A stretch of DNA of 64,000 nt from Litchfieldella anticariensis FP35 = DSM 16096 (lineage in GTDB: Bacteria; Pseudomonadota; Gammaproteobacteria; Pseudomonadales; Halomonadaceae): NCBI RefSeq assembly GCF_000409775.1, contig NZ_KE332394.1, forward strand, positions 226,254-290,253. Reading direction: 5' to 3'. The notes beneath the pieces were generated by a model that was given only the letters and a program-made list of their open reading frames with translations, had not been told where the DNA came from and did no database searches. Positions within the stretch are counted from its first letter, which is position 1. The number at the start of each line of letters is the position of its first letter. Shown piece after piece: positions 1 through 7,722 of this stretch. A program made the translations under genes and the position numbers.

Positions 1-532
1 TGGTTTCACCCGCCGACCTCGACTCCAAGTCGGTCGAATGCCTCGAGCTCCCGCTCTGCTTACACCACCAGGTATTCGCTGGGTTTCATGCATGCTCTCC
101 CTTGAAGTTGAGCATGCCTGAATGAGATGTAATCGTCCTCAAGTATGTCGTAATTTTGGCCATCTGTTTGGCCTTGTCGACGACTAGAAGGCGCCTGGCG
201 AACATCTTGCATCTAGTCGGCTGCAGCCGACGGTTCCCTGAGGCTGAGATGACAACGTATCGATAACCTGGGATATAGCCTGCCGACAGCTTCGTGTCGA
301 TTAATCGGCTGGCATTCCTGACCGGGCTTCACGATTTCCTTGCCATCGGCAGCACCTGGTTTAGCCTCACCCTTGAGCGTTGACTTCGGTGACATGTGGT
401 ATGGCTAAAGAAACCGTCAACGAGGCCGATATCTTCGCCATTGGGGTCGATTCAAGCCGCAGGCTCGATGGAGAAGTGCCAGCGCCGTTATCGGTTGTCC
501 GAGGTCGGGGCGTCAACAGAAGAAGGAGCAGC
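1..532. other. No recognisable gene
   Basis: I find no convincing coding region here. The short open frames on both strands lack a ribosome binding site and resemble nothing I know. The left edge may hold the tail of something that begins outside the window. The frame of the following diguanylate cyclase runs back to about base 380, but that stretch does not read like a real N-terminus. Confidence 0.4.
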
Positions 533-1612
533 ATGCCGCCATTGAGAAAGCTGCCATGGGGCCGATGGGCGCAGCGGCCCCCCGCCAACGTCTCTGGGCC
601 GGATCACCGGCGATCCGGGTTGTCCAATTTCTTCTTGATGATTATCGCGCTGATATCCTTGTCGTATGCGATGATCAACATCTTCTATTTCAAAGCGATT
701 CCTCTGGCAGTCGTCGAACTGACGGTGTTTGTCATCGTCGTGCTGGCACTGGTCGACATGCGGGTCAACCAAAATGTTGAGCGTGCCGCCTGGCTCTCCG
801 TGATTTCCTGCGGTGGTCTGGCGGTCTTCTTCTACTGGTACGTGCGCGCTGATGTATCTTCGGCTGTCTGGATGGTGTTCTTTGCCATCATCAACTTCTT
901 CCTGCTCGGCACCCGAAAGGGCCTACCTGTCTACCTGATCTACTGCGGCGTCGTGTTCTCCATCGTTCTCGTTCATCGGGATGTATGGCCGGCACTTCAG
1001 ACGGGGGTCGCGATGACCAATATTCTAGGAGCACTGATCGGGTTTGGAGCCGTGGCCTACTATCAGGAACGGTCGAGAGAGAAGGCCCATGAACAGATCG
1101 AGGCATTGGCGAACAAGGATAGCCTGACGGGCATTTCGAATCGTCGCCATTTCCTCCACCGATTCAGGGTGGCCCGTCAGACGCTGATCAATGAAGGAAA
1201 GCGATACGCCCTCGTTGTCATCGATATCGATCACTTCAAGCCAATCAATGACACTCACGGCCACGCGGTAGGGGACCAGGTGATCGTTGCGGTAATCCAG
1301 CGAATCACCGCGGCAGTGCGCCAGGATGACATCGTAGCGCGACTGGGTGGTGAGGAGTTTTGTGTCCTGTTGATTGATTGCGATGGGCTTGACGCGCAGC
1401 GGCGTACCGAGAGCCTGAGGAGGGCGGTCGCGGAGCAGCCCGTGAAAGTCGGTACGATCCGTGTGGATGTGACGATTAGCATTGGGGTGACGGATGGCGA
1501 CCCCAAGGCGGTAGGCTTCAACGAGATGTTCGCCGAGGCCGACAAGTTCCTCTACATGGCGAAAGCCCGGGGCAGGAACTGCGTTGTGCCGACATCGACA
1601 ATCTCTCTGTAA
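533..1612 (+). CDS. Membrane diguanylate cyclase (GGDEF domain)
   Basis: Makes cyclic di-GMP from two GTP at the inner membrane. The first ~180 residues form a block of about six hydrophobic segments without a recognised sensor fold. The C-terminal ~165 residues are a GGDEF domain with the active-site signature GGEEF near residue 272. An RQDD sequence ending five residues before it fits the RxxD inhibitory I-site, so product inhibition is likely. The start at 533 is chosen because AAGGAG lies 5 nt upstream; the frame stays open back to a TTG at 380 and an ATG at 401, but that extension is low in hydrophobicity and unlike the family. The gene stands alone. A ~40-base copy of its 3' end recurs near 3.6 kb. 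The cellular process it controls cannot be told from context. Confidence 0.88.
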   Translation: MPPLRKLPWGRWAQRPPANVSGPDHRRSGLSNFFLMIIALISLSYAMINIFYFKAIPLAVVELTVFVIVVLALVDMRVNQNVERAAWLSVISCGGLAVFFYWYVRADVSSAVWMVFFAIINFFLLGTRKGLPVYLIYCGVVFSIVLVHRDVWPALQTGVAMTNILGALIGFGAVAYYQERSREKAHEQIEALANKDSLTGISNRRHFLHRFRVARQTLINEGKRYALVVIDIDHFKPINDTHGHAVGDQVIVAVIQRITAAVRQDDIVARLGGEEFCVLLIDCDGLDAQRRTESLRRAVAEQPVKVGTIRVDVTISIGVTDGDPKAVGFNEMFAEADKFLYMAKARGRNCVVPTSTISL

Positions 1613-1619
1613 CAAAGGC

Positions 1620-1824
1620 GCCGTAAGTCCGTTGGTCATCAAAGAGATAGTTGGGGTGACCAGCGGCTGCTGGGCGGGCACGTTCGAAGCCGAGGCCTCG
1701 AGGTAGTGGGCATCGACGTGCAGGTCGATGACATGGACCAGTGGTCGTCGGGGATCAGTTCATTGTGAGAGGAAGGCAACAGGTCGAGCAGCTCGCGGAA
1801 ATCGCTGGTGATGTAGCGTGGCAT
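1620..1824 (-). pseudogene. IS1182-family transposase, N-terminal remnant
   Basis: On the minus strand a start reading MPRYITSD is followed, with frame changes, by stretches typical of the N-terminus of IS1182-type transposases: LLPSSHNELIPDDH, then an IDLHVDAHYLEA-like segment, then GLGFERARPAAAGHPNYLF. The three segments lie in different frames, so at least two indels separate them and no protein can be made. Nothing of the catalytic part follows. This is a dead insertion-sequence fragment and shows past IS traffic at this locus. The family call rests on remembered N-terminal patterns. Confidence 0.6.
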
Positions 1825-2210
1825 GACGAAAGCTGTGAATCAGAAGTACCTGATGGGCAGTGTGCCGGCCAAGGCCGTGTTTAGGCCATGGCCTGTTGGC
1901 TCGGTCTTCATTCATCGAGTGCAGCGGCAACCTTGAGCAGCTTGTAGCCTCAGCGTTTCCATCAGAATAGCGGCTTCACTTTCTCGCCGCGTTCCCAGTT
2001 TGGGTATGAGGTATGCCAGGTTCAACTGAACGCCCTGTCATGCCGTATCGAGAGCCTCAATCTCTGGTAGAGCGACTACCCGGTTGTGCAGACCATGTTG
2101 CTGACGGATTGATGAGTGCTTGCTTACTTAACCCCTTACCCATTGTTGCCAGCTGGCGTAACATGGCTTGCTAATACCGAGACGCAGAGCTGGCCAGGGA
2201 GGATGTATGA
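1825..2210. other. Gene-free spacer
   Basis: No open frame, RNA gene or repeat that I can support. The stretch lies between two gene wrecks and is probably further decayed mobile DNA. Confidence 0.4.
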
Positions 2211-2451
2211 CTGTCCGCCTTTCCCAAATTGCCAGTGCTCGACTGGGCAACCTGGTGCTGCTGCCCTGCTAAGAAAACTCTGATGCCTCGAACTTCGATT
2301 TTGAGCTCAAGAAACAGAAGTACGTCCGGACGCGCCACGGGCGGCGCTCCGAGCCTGCTCGACGCAGGTACTGAACTACCCTAAGTGGATAGTGGATGAG
2401 GTTAAGAGGCGGCAAGAGGATCTGGTGGATGGCTTCGCCAACAACTGGTAG
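2211..2451 (+). pseudogene. C-terminal remnant of a DUF262/DUF1524 (GmrSD-like) protein
   Basis: One plus frame reads ARLGNLVLLPC, a stop (TAA), then ENSDASNFDFELKKQKY. A second frame resumes as QVLNYPKWIVDEVKRRQEDL and ends FANNW followed by a stop at 2449-2451. This layout (an IGNLTLL-like stretch, a lysine-rich segment, a final W after an R-x-L helix) resembles the DUF1524 HNH end of type IV-like modification-dependent restriction proteins. An in-frame stop and a frame change show it is dead. The assignment is from pattern memory and is tentative; the upstream part is absent. Confidence 0.4.
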
Positions 2452-2533
2452 CTTGCGTGAACCGGGGGAGTGTTATCTACAGGTGCTCGGTAAATCAGTG
2501 CCTTAAGATTAGATGCCAGGTGGGATGAACGTG

Positions 2534-2824
2534 ATGGATAGAGCCCAGACCATGCAGCTTCTGCACGACCATCTTCCGACACTCGTCAGTGAGTACGGTG
2601 TCAAGGAGCTGGCACTGTTCGGTTCCATGGCCCGCGACCAGGCGAGTGAGGATAGCGACATCGATATCCTGGTGAGTTTTGATGGTCCCGCAACCTCCGC
2701 ACGCTATTTCGGTGTGCAGTTCTATCTTGAAGACTTGTTAGGCCACCCTGTGGACCTGGTGACCGACAAGGCTTTGCGCCCCGAGCTCAGGCCCTACATC
2801 GAGCGTGAGGCGCTTCATGTCTGA
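2534..2824 (+). CDS. mntA: MntA-type nucleotidyltransferase antitoxin
   Basis: Small nucleotidyltransferase of the MntA family, the antitoxin partner of HepT. It carries the signature GSMARDQASEDSDIDILV, i.e. the GSx10DxD motif that binds ATP and metal. In characterised MntA/HepT pairs the antitoxin adds AMP to a tyrosine of the toxin and so silences it. The frame is open from 2513; 2534 is preferred because a GGTGGG element sits at a suitable distance, but 2513 and 2525 are possible. The gene overlaps the hepT start by 8 nt, so the two are translationally coupled. It sits between dead mobile DNA and an element module, a usual place for such systems. Confidence 0.82.
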   Translation: MDRAQTMQLLHDHLPTLVSEYGVKELALFGSMARDQASEDSDIDILVSFDGPATSARYFGVQFYLEDLLGHPVDLVTDKALRPELRPYIEREALHV

Positions 2825-3179
2825 CGCCAGGCTTCCGCGCGAATGGCGTTTCTACATCGACGACATGATCGGCTTTGCCGAGAAGGTGGTCTCCTACACG
2901 GGCGGCCTCGATCAGGACGACTTCATTACCCATGATCTCACCTACGATGCCACCCTGCGTAATCTGGAACTGATTGGTGAGGCAGCAACACGGATCCCGG
3001 ATGAGGTGCGCGCCCAGCACCCGCAGATCCCCTGGCGGATGATCATCGCGACGCGCAACAGACTGATCCATGCTTATCTGGGGATCGATGATGACACCGT
3101 GTGGAGCATCATCCAGGAGAATATTCCCGAGTTGCTGGAACAGTTGAGAGAGATCAAGCGTCAGGTTGTGACTGACTAG
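2817..3179 (+). CDS. hepT: HepT-like ribonuclease toxin
   Basis: All-helical HEPN-family protein of about 120 residues. The motif RNRLIHAY near residue 80 matches the Rx4HxY active site of HepT ribonucleases, including the tyrosine target of AMPylation by the cognate antitoxin. The start at 2817 lies inside the end of mntA (4-base-type coupling), giving a two-gene toxin-antitoxin operon. All key residues are present, so it is probably active. The role could be element stabilisation or phage defence; sequence alone does not say which. Confidence 0.85.
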   Translation: MSDARLPREWRFYIDDMIGFAEKVVSYTGGLDQDDFITHDLTYDATLRNLELIGEAATRIPDEVRAQHPQIPWRMIIATRNRLIHAYLGIDDDTVWSIIQENIPELLEQLREIKRQVVTD

Positions 3180-3999
3180 GCGACATACGAGCTTTGTATA
3201 CCTGTGGGGCTTCACCAACTGCAGTGGGTGGTGACTGTTCGCTCGGGCTTCAATATCTTTCACCATTACCGCCATCAAGACGGGATTCCGATGGAATAGC
3301 CATGCTCCAGAACTGCCTCTACCAGCGCATCCTCAGCCTTGCATCACCTTGGTATGTCAGCGATGTCGAACTGGCTAACCGCCCTGTTTGAAGCCCTGTG
3401 ATCCAGTGACTGAAGGGGTGCTTCGATCTCGATTGCCAGCCAACAATTGCGACTGAGCTGACAACAATCGATAGCATCATGGAACGTGCGTGAGGGTACC
3501 CCGAGCTGCATGACCCGACCTCATCCACCTACAACCACGGCCAGGTGTTCGCGTCGCGCTCAGAGCGGAGGGGGTGGAGGACCCTCTACATGGCGAAAGC
3601 CCGGGGCTGGAACTGCGTTGTGGCGAGGTCGGGAACCTCCTTGTCGGCAGAGGCACGATGAGTCCAGTGAGCGCCTGAATGGGATTCAGACAGGCGCTGT
3701 TAATGGCATGACCCGGGCGGTGGCTGATGGCCAGCGGGTCGATTCGGATTCCAGATCCGGCCATGTTCGTGAGTGGCATCGTGATCACTGGAAACGGGAC
3801 CGCGACTAGATGTGCAAACGCAGGAACCGCCGTGTAGCGCCTTGATAATCTGATTGTTCGCATTAGTATGAAAGAGGCAAACCGTTGGCTGCTGACGATA
3901 ACGGCAGCGCCCTTTGCCTTGAGAGCAATGCCCAACGCCATATCGCATCCTGAAAGATGGCGCCCTTCGGGGTTGGATGCTCCTTGTAACCACCCGCAT
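3180..3999. other. Gene-poor junction with remnants
   Basis: No intact gene. The open frames here lack ribosome sites and known folds. The only recognisable piece is the short copy of a diguanylate-cyclase 3' end described separately. The stretch precedes the first gene of the mobile-element module and is probably scar DNA. Confidence 0.4.
3583..3624 (+). repeat. Fragment matching the 3' end of the diguanylate cyclase gene
   Basis: About 40 bases reading LYMAKARGWNCVV are nearly identical to bases 1551-1592 of the diguanylate cyclase gene (LYMAKARGRNCVV). The flanks do not match, so this is either a recombination scar or the last piece of a second GGDEF gene. It cannot encode a functional protein. 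Confidence 0.55.
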
Positions 4000-4033
4000 G
4001 GGGAGATGGCTCTCCAGCGGGGAGGTTGTCTCC
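4000..4033 (+). promoter_or_regulatory. Structured leader, copy 1 of 4
   Basis: GGGGAGA-tggc-TCTCC is followed by GGGGA-ggttg-TCTCC, i.e. a short inverted repeat followed at once by a second one with the same arms. It lies 40 bases before the DUF1640 start. The same two-hairpin layout precedes the next three genes, with co-varying arm sequence, which argues for a conserved RNA or DNA structure rather than chance. Confidence 0.55.
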
Positions 4034-4073
4034 TCTTCAGGTGATTCCACTCAACCTAGGGAGGAGGAGACCG

Positions 4074-4334
4074 ATGCTCGACACCTATGAGTATGCTCAG
4101 CGACTGCAGAAGGACGGAGCCTTCACTGAGCAGCAGGCAAGACTGCTGGCCCAGGAGCGCCTCGCACTGGAGGAGCACATCATGACCCGGTCGGATCTGG
4201 CCAACCTTGTCACCAAGCAGGATCTGTCTCAGGCCTTGTCGCAGCTTGAACTCAAGCTGACGCTGCGGATGGGGGCCATGCAGATCGCCGCTATTGGCAT
4301 CCTTGTTGCGGCCATGAAACTCTTGATCGCCTGA
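4074..4334 (+). CDS. DUF1640-like small coiled-coil membrane protein
   Basis: 86-residue protein with a long charged, heptad-like helix (about residues 5-65) and one C-terminal membrane segment (MQIAAIGILVAAMKLL). This is the build of the DUF1640/CCDC90-like family, whose bacterial members are common on plasmids and integrative elements and have no settled function. The start at 4074 has a very strong ribosome site (GGGAGGAGGAG). It opens a four-gene module with a RadC-like and an ArdC-like protein. A role in element maintenance is inferred from context only. Confidence 0.65.
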   Translation: MLDTYEYAQRLQKDGAFTEQQARLLAQERLALEEHIMTRSDLANLVTKQDLSQALSQLELKLTLRMGAMQIAAIGILVAAMKLLIA

Positions 4335-4369
4335 TCAACCCGCTGACCTACGTTCTATCCACCCACCAC

Positions 4370-4405
4370 GGGGAAAGACTTCCCCGGTGGGGCAGGTGTT
4401 TCCCC
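4370..4405 (+). promoter_or_regulatory. Structured leader, copy 2 of 4
   Basis: GGGGAAA-ga-CTTCCCC is followed by GG-tGGGG-caggtg-TTTCCCC. Arms pair to give two consecutive hairpins, or one alternative hairpin using the outer arms. It lies 28 bases before the start codon of the next gene, between stop and ribosome site. Confidence 0.6.
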
Positions 4406-4432
4406 ATGGTTTCCATGTCCAGGAGAAACACC

Positions 4433-4798
4433 ATGTCGTCCACTCATGATATGTCGGCCCTGGCACAACGCCACGGCTGGACCCGTAGCGTGCGGGTCTC
4501 CGAGTCACTACTGTCGGATTGTCTGTGTGTTGCCCTCACGGTGGCCACGGATATCCATCCGGTGGACCGACTCGAACACCTGCTGCGGGAGGCCGCCATT
4601 CAGTTGGCTGGTTATCCCCCAGGGACGCGTGCCGCGCGGTTCTGTCACTATCGGTTGCCGCCTGACGGCAATCCTTCTGCACCACTGGGCATCATGGTCG
4701 ATGCCATTGTCATTGATGATGACCCGCAGCGAGGTCCTTACCTCCTGCTGGCCCGTCATGACGATACCTCTGTCGCACTGCCGATAACGGCAGCGTAA
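4433..4798 (+). CDS. Hypothetical protein of the mobile-element module
   Basis: 121 residues, soluble, no membrane segment or signal peptide. I do not recognise a domain. The start at 4433 is chosen for AGGAGA six bases upstream; the frame also opens at 4406. The protein is acidic toward its C-terminus (DAIVIDDDPQRGPYLLLARHDD) and looks like a small alpha/beta fold. It sits between the DUF1640 gene and radC, shares their type of leader, and is probably an accessory element protein. No function can be assigned. Confidence 0.6.
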   Translation: MSSTHDMSALAQRHGWTRSVRVSESLLSDCLCVALTVATDIHPVDRLEHLLREAAIQLAGYPPGTRAARFCHYRLPPDGNPSAPLGIMVDAIVIDDDPQRGPYLLLARHDDTSVALPITAA

Positions 4799-4810
4799 GT
4801 CGTTACCTAC

Positions 4811-4862
4811 TTTCCCGGCCGGGACTTCTTTCCCGGTGGGAGAGGGGCCCGGCCATTTTCCG
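4811..4862 (+). promoter_or_regulatory. Structured leader, copy 3 of 4
   Basis: A run of TTTCCC/GGGA arms (TTTCCCGGCCGGGA, then TTTCCCGGTGGGA, then GGGGCCCGGCC and TTTTCC) lies just before the radC ribosome site. The arms differ from the neighbouring copies but the alternation of G-rich and C-rich arms is the same. Confidence 0.5.
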
Positions 4863-4874
4863 GAGGATCCGAAA

Positions 4875-5405
4875 ATGGCTGATATTCAGACCGGTGCCGG
4901 CTATGGCACCAATCTACCTGTCGATGCCTCACTGTTCGTTCGCGATACGGGGGGAGGTTATCTGGCGGCATCGCCGGAGCAGATACTTCAAGCTGCACGG
5001 AAAGTGATTGACCTTCGCCTGTCGCGTGGCGATAGCTTGACCTCTCCGTCGTTGGCTACGGACTACTTACAGGCAAAGCTGGCTGGCTACGATCATGAGG
5101 TGTTCGGGGCAATCTTCCTGGATACCCAGCACCGCATGATCGAGTACAACGAGCTATTCCACGGCACCCTGGACTCGGCCTCGGTCTATCCGCGGGAAGT
5201 GGTGAAGGTAGTGCTGCATCATAACGCTGGCGCTGTGATCTTCACGCACAATCACCCCAGTGGTGTACCTGACCCCAGCGAGGCGGACAAGCGGATCACC
5301 CAGCGATTGATGGAAGTCCTGGATCTGATCGACGTTCGTGTGCTGGACCACATCATCGTGGCTGGTAATGACACCCTGTCATTTGCGGAGCACGGACTCA
5401 TATGA
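4875..5405 (+). CDS. radC: RadC-like JAB/MPN-domain protein
   Basis: 176-residue member of the RadC family. It keeps the metal-binding signature of JAB/MPN domains: an upstream Glu and THNHPSGVPDPSEAD (H-x-H with a following D). It lacks the N-terminal helix-hairpin-helix part of chromosomal RadC, as is typical of copies on plasmids and integrative elements. The name RadC is historical; a direct DNA-repair role is not established for the family. The start at 4875 has GGAGG eight bases upstream. Its neighbours, an antirestriction-type ArdC protein and small element proteins, point to a role in establishment or processing of transferred DNA. Confidence 0.85.
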   Translation: MADIQTGAGYGTNLPVDASLFVRDTGGGYLAASPEQILQAARKVIDLRLSRGDSLTSPSLATDYLQAKLAGYDHEVFGAIFLDTQHRMIEYNELFHGTLDSASVYPREVVKVVLHHNAGAVIFTHNHPSGVPDPSEADKRITQRLMEVLDLIDVRVLDHIIVAGNDTLSFAEHGLI

Positions 5406-5469
5406 GTCCGCGCACCACATCTTACTCAACGACGGGCACGTAAGTACTGCCCAACATGATCACCACCCC

Positions 5470-5507
5470 AAGGGGAAGCGTCTTCCCCTTGGGGACGGTG
5501 CTTCCCC
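5470..5507 (+). promoter_or_regulatory. Structured leader, copy 4 of 4
   Basis: The cleanest copy: AAGGGGAAG-cgt-CTTCCCCTT is followed directly by GGGGA-cggtg-CTTCCCC. The first hairpin has a nine-base perfect stem. It ends 24 bases before the ardC start, and AGAGGAG follows it. Confidence 0.65.
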
Positions 5508-5531
5508 TTTTTCCGTTAGAGGAGAAGCACC

Positions 5532-6473
5532 ATGACTGATATCTACCAGACGGTCACCGACCGCATCATTCAGTCGCTGGAACAGGGCGTGGCGCCCTGG
5601 ATCAAGCCCTGGGACGAAGCGCGACAGCCAGGGCAACCGGTGATGCCACAAAACGCCATTACAGGACGGCCCTATCACGGCATCAACATCGTCCTGCTGT
5701 GGCTGGCTGCCGCGGAGAAGGGCTACCACCAGGATCGTTGGCTGACCTTCAACCAAGCCAGGCAGACCGGCGGCACAGTTAGCAAGGGGGAGACGTCGAC
5801 CCTGGTCTGTTTCTACAAGCCCATGGTACGCGAAGTGCTCGACGATGATGGCCGTCCCGTTCTCGACGCGGAGGGCAGGCCCGAGGAAAAGCACTTCGCC
5901 ATCCTCAAGGGCTTCAACCTTTTCAATGTCGTCCAGTGCGAGGGATTGCCGGCAGAGGTATTCCAACCAGGGAAGCCCGATGTCTGGGCAACCTTCGACC
6001 CCGTCGACGAGGCCGAACGGCTGATCGCGGCTAGCGGTGCCCGGATCGATCATGTGGCGGGTGAGGACGCCTTCTACTCACCCATCCAGGATCGTATCCA
6101 GTTGCCGGCGAGGCATCAGTTTGCCGCGGCGGATCGCTACTACAGCACGGCGTTGCATGAGCTCGTGCACTGGACAGGCCATCGATCGCGGTTGAGTCGC
6201 GAGGCGGTCCTAAACGGGGCGGCGTACGGTTCCGAGGAGTATGCCTTCGAGGAGCTGATCGCCGAGATGGGCATGGCCTTTCTCTGTGGTCAGCTGGGCG
6301 TGCAGGGCGAATTGCAGCATGAACGCTATATCGCCAGCTGGCTGATGGCGCTGAAGAACGATAAGCGCATGATATTCAAGGCATCGGGCGGTGCCCGTGA
6401 AGCGACGGAATTTCTGTTGCAACGGGCAGGCATGATGCCAGAAGGGATGACGCATGTGCAGGCATGTGCCTGA
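5532..6473 (+). CDS. ardC: ArdC-like antirestriction protein
   Basis: 313 residues. The N-terminal ~130 residues match the ArdC N-terminal ssDNA-binding domain (start MTDIYQTVTDRIIQSLEQG, then W-x-P-W and a YHGINI-like segment). The C-terminal half is a zincin-like metalloprotease domain with HELVHWTGH at about residues 205-213 and a downstream glutamate pair. ArdC of conjugative plasmids protects incoming single-stranded DNA from host restriction. It ends the four-gene module and has the same kind of leader as its neighbours. A decayed piece of a second ardC gene lies near 24.3 kb. The zinc ligands are intact. Confidence 0.88.
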   Translation: MTDIYQTVTDRIIQSLEQGVAPWIKPWDEARQPGQPVMPQNAITGRPYHGINIVLLWLAAAEKGYHQDRWLTFNQARQTGGTVSKGETSTLVCFYKPMVREVLDDDGRPVLDAEGRPEEKHFAILKGFNLFNVVQCEGLPAEVFQPGKPDVWATFDPVDEAERLIAASGARIDHVAGEDAFYSPIQDRIQLPARHQFAAADRYYSTALHELVHWTGHRSRLSREAVLNGAAYGSEEYAFEELIAEMGMAFLCGQLGVQGELQHERYIASWLMALKNDKRMIFKASGGAREATEFLLQRAGMMPEGMTHVQACA

Positions 6474-6538
6474 CATCTTGACGACACAAAGTGGCCCTCC
6501 TTTCGTGAACTGCACCTCATGTTTGACGGTTGGTTCTC

Positions 6539-6634
6539 TCAGCCGGCGGCCATGGCCTGAGTTCTGTGTTCCACAGGGCTCAGGCCTTTCAGTTTTACCT
6601 TAATGCGTTTGTGGTTGTCGTAATGGATGGCTAG
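6539..6634 (-). pseudogene. IS3-family transposase, C-terminal remnant
   Basis: The minus strand reads LAIHYDNHKRIKVKLKGLSP followed by VEHRTQA and a stop. This matches the end of IS150-type OrfB transposases (IHYYNxxRIqxKLKGLSPVqYR). Nothing of the DDE core is upstream, where the exporter gene begins directly. It is a scar of an insertion sequence at the boundary between the ardC module and the sulfonate module. Confidence 0.7.
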
Positions 6635-7623
6635 CCCATCAACAGGAAGCTGGCCAGCCAGCCACCCACTAACAGCAGTACGAACAGGGTCAGGGCCAGG
6701 ATGAAAGGCCGGATACCCAGCGCCTTGAGCTTCTCCAACCGCGTCTCGAAGCCCAGCGCCGCCATGGCCATGGTCAGGGCGATCTGGCCGGCCAACACCA
6801 TCGCCTGGTGCAGTGCGGCAGGTAGGACGACGACGCTGTTGACCCCCACCATGGCCATGAAACCGAAGGCGAACCAGGGAATCACCAGCTTGCCGGCGGC
6901 GGGTTCGGCCTCGCCGGCATGACGGCGTAGCCACCACTGTCCGACGATCAGAAGGAAGGGCACCAGCAACAGCACCCGCACTAGCTTGACGATGACCGCA
7001 TTGGCTAGGGCTTCAGGGCCCACGGCGTCACCAGCGGCGACCACCTGGGCGACCTCGTGCACGGTGGCGCCGATGTAGATGCCATAAAGGCCTTCGGGCA
7101 TGCCGGAGAGTGGATACAACAGCGGGTAGACCAACATCGCCAGGCTGCCGAAAAGTACCACCGTTGCCACCGCCATCGATGCCGCGGCGGGGCGCGAGCG
7201 GATGGTGGTCTCGGTGGCGAGTACCGCGGCGGCGCCGCAGATGGCACTGCCGGCGCTGGTCAACAAGGTCGTCTCACGGTCCATGCCCAACAACCGGGTG
7301 CCGATCTGGTAGCCGGCCACCAGTACGGTGCTGATCACCAGCAGGTCAAGCAGCAATACCCGCGGGCCCAAGGCAAAGATCTGCTGCATCGTCAGCGACA
7401 GCCCGAACAGTACAATGCCACCGCGCAACAGCCAGCGAGTGGCGAACTTGAGCCCTGGCTGGACCCCGGAAAGGCGGTGAGAAAAGGGGAGATTGCCGAC
7501 CAAGAGTCCCAGCAGCAGGGCGAAGACTAGTGGACTGATACCGCTCTCTGCCAAACCCGGCAACTGGGTCAGGGCGAAGCCGGTCAGAGTCAGAGTGGTG
7601 CAGAGTATCAGGCCTTGCCACAT
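6631..7623 (-). CDS. yeiH: YeiH-family exporter, probable sulfite/sulfonate-linked efflux
   Basis: 330-residue polytopic membrane protein (about ten segments) of the YeiH/UPF0324 family, annotated in databases as putative sulfate exporters. The conserved GLLVGN, SAICGAAAV and GATVHEVAQVVAAG stretches are all visible. The start at 7623 has AAGAGGT nine bases away; a longer frame to 7665 is less likely. It diverges from a LysR gene, the usual yeiH-yeiE pairing, and YeiE has been reported as a sulfite-responsive regulator. It lies beside the sulfite-releasing sulfolactate pathway, so sulfite export is a reasonable inference, not a shown activity. Its 3' end abuts an IS3 scar. Confidence 0.82.
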   Translation of the reverse strand: MWQGLILCTTLTLTGFALTQLPGLAESGISPLVFALLLGLLVGNLPFSHRLSGVQPGLKFATRWLLRGGIVLFGLSLTMQQIFALGPRVLLLDLLVISTVLVAGYQIGTRLLGMDRETTLLTSAGSAICGAAAVLATETTIRSRPAAASMAVATVVLFGSLAMLVYPLLYPLSGMPEGLYGIYIGATVHEVAQVVAAGDAVGPEALANAVIVKLVRVLLLVPFLLIVGQWWLRRHAGEAEPAAGKLVIPWFAFGFMAMVGVNSVVVLPAALHQAMVLAGQIALTMAMAALGFETRLEKLKALGIRPFILALTLFVLLLVGGWLASFLLMG

Positions 7624-7679
7624 GGCGTTGTACCTCTTGCTGGTGTCTGGCACTAGGCTAGGCACTTATATGCCAAATG

Positions 7680-7695
7680 GTTATCATGTAATAAC
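7680..7695. promoter_or_regulatory. Inverted repeat in the yeiH-LysR intergenic region
   Basis: GTTAT-catgta-ATAAC is a perfect inverted repeat of five-base arms in the 99-base spacer between the divergent genes. It fits the T-N11-A pattern of LysR-type binding sites and is well placed to serve both promoters. Confidence 0.45.
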
Positions 7696-7722
7696 AATAT
7701 GGCTTTTCGGTAGAACCGATAT

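Noticed and set aside
380..532. N-terminal extension of the diguanylate cyclase frame
   Set aside because: Starts with TTG or an ATG lacking a ribosome site; sequence is not family-like, while 533 has AAGGAG at good spacing.
3760..3809. Similarity of HRDHWKRDRD to the tail of the lipoprotein at 53275
   Set aside because: Only a few residues of low complexity; no lipobox or gene context.
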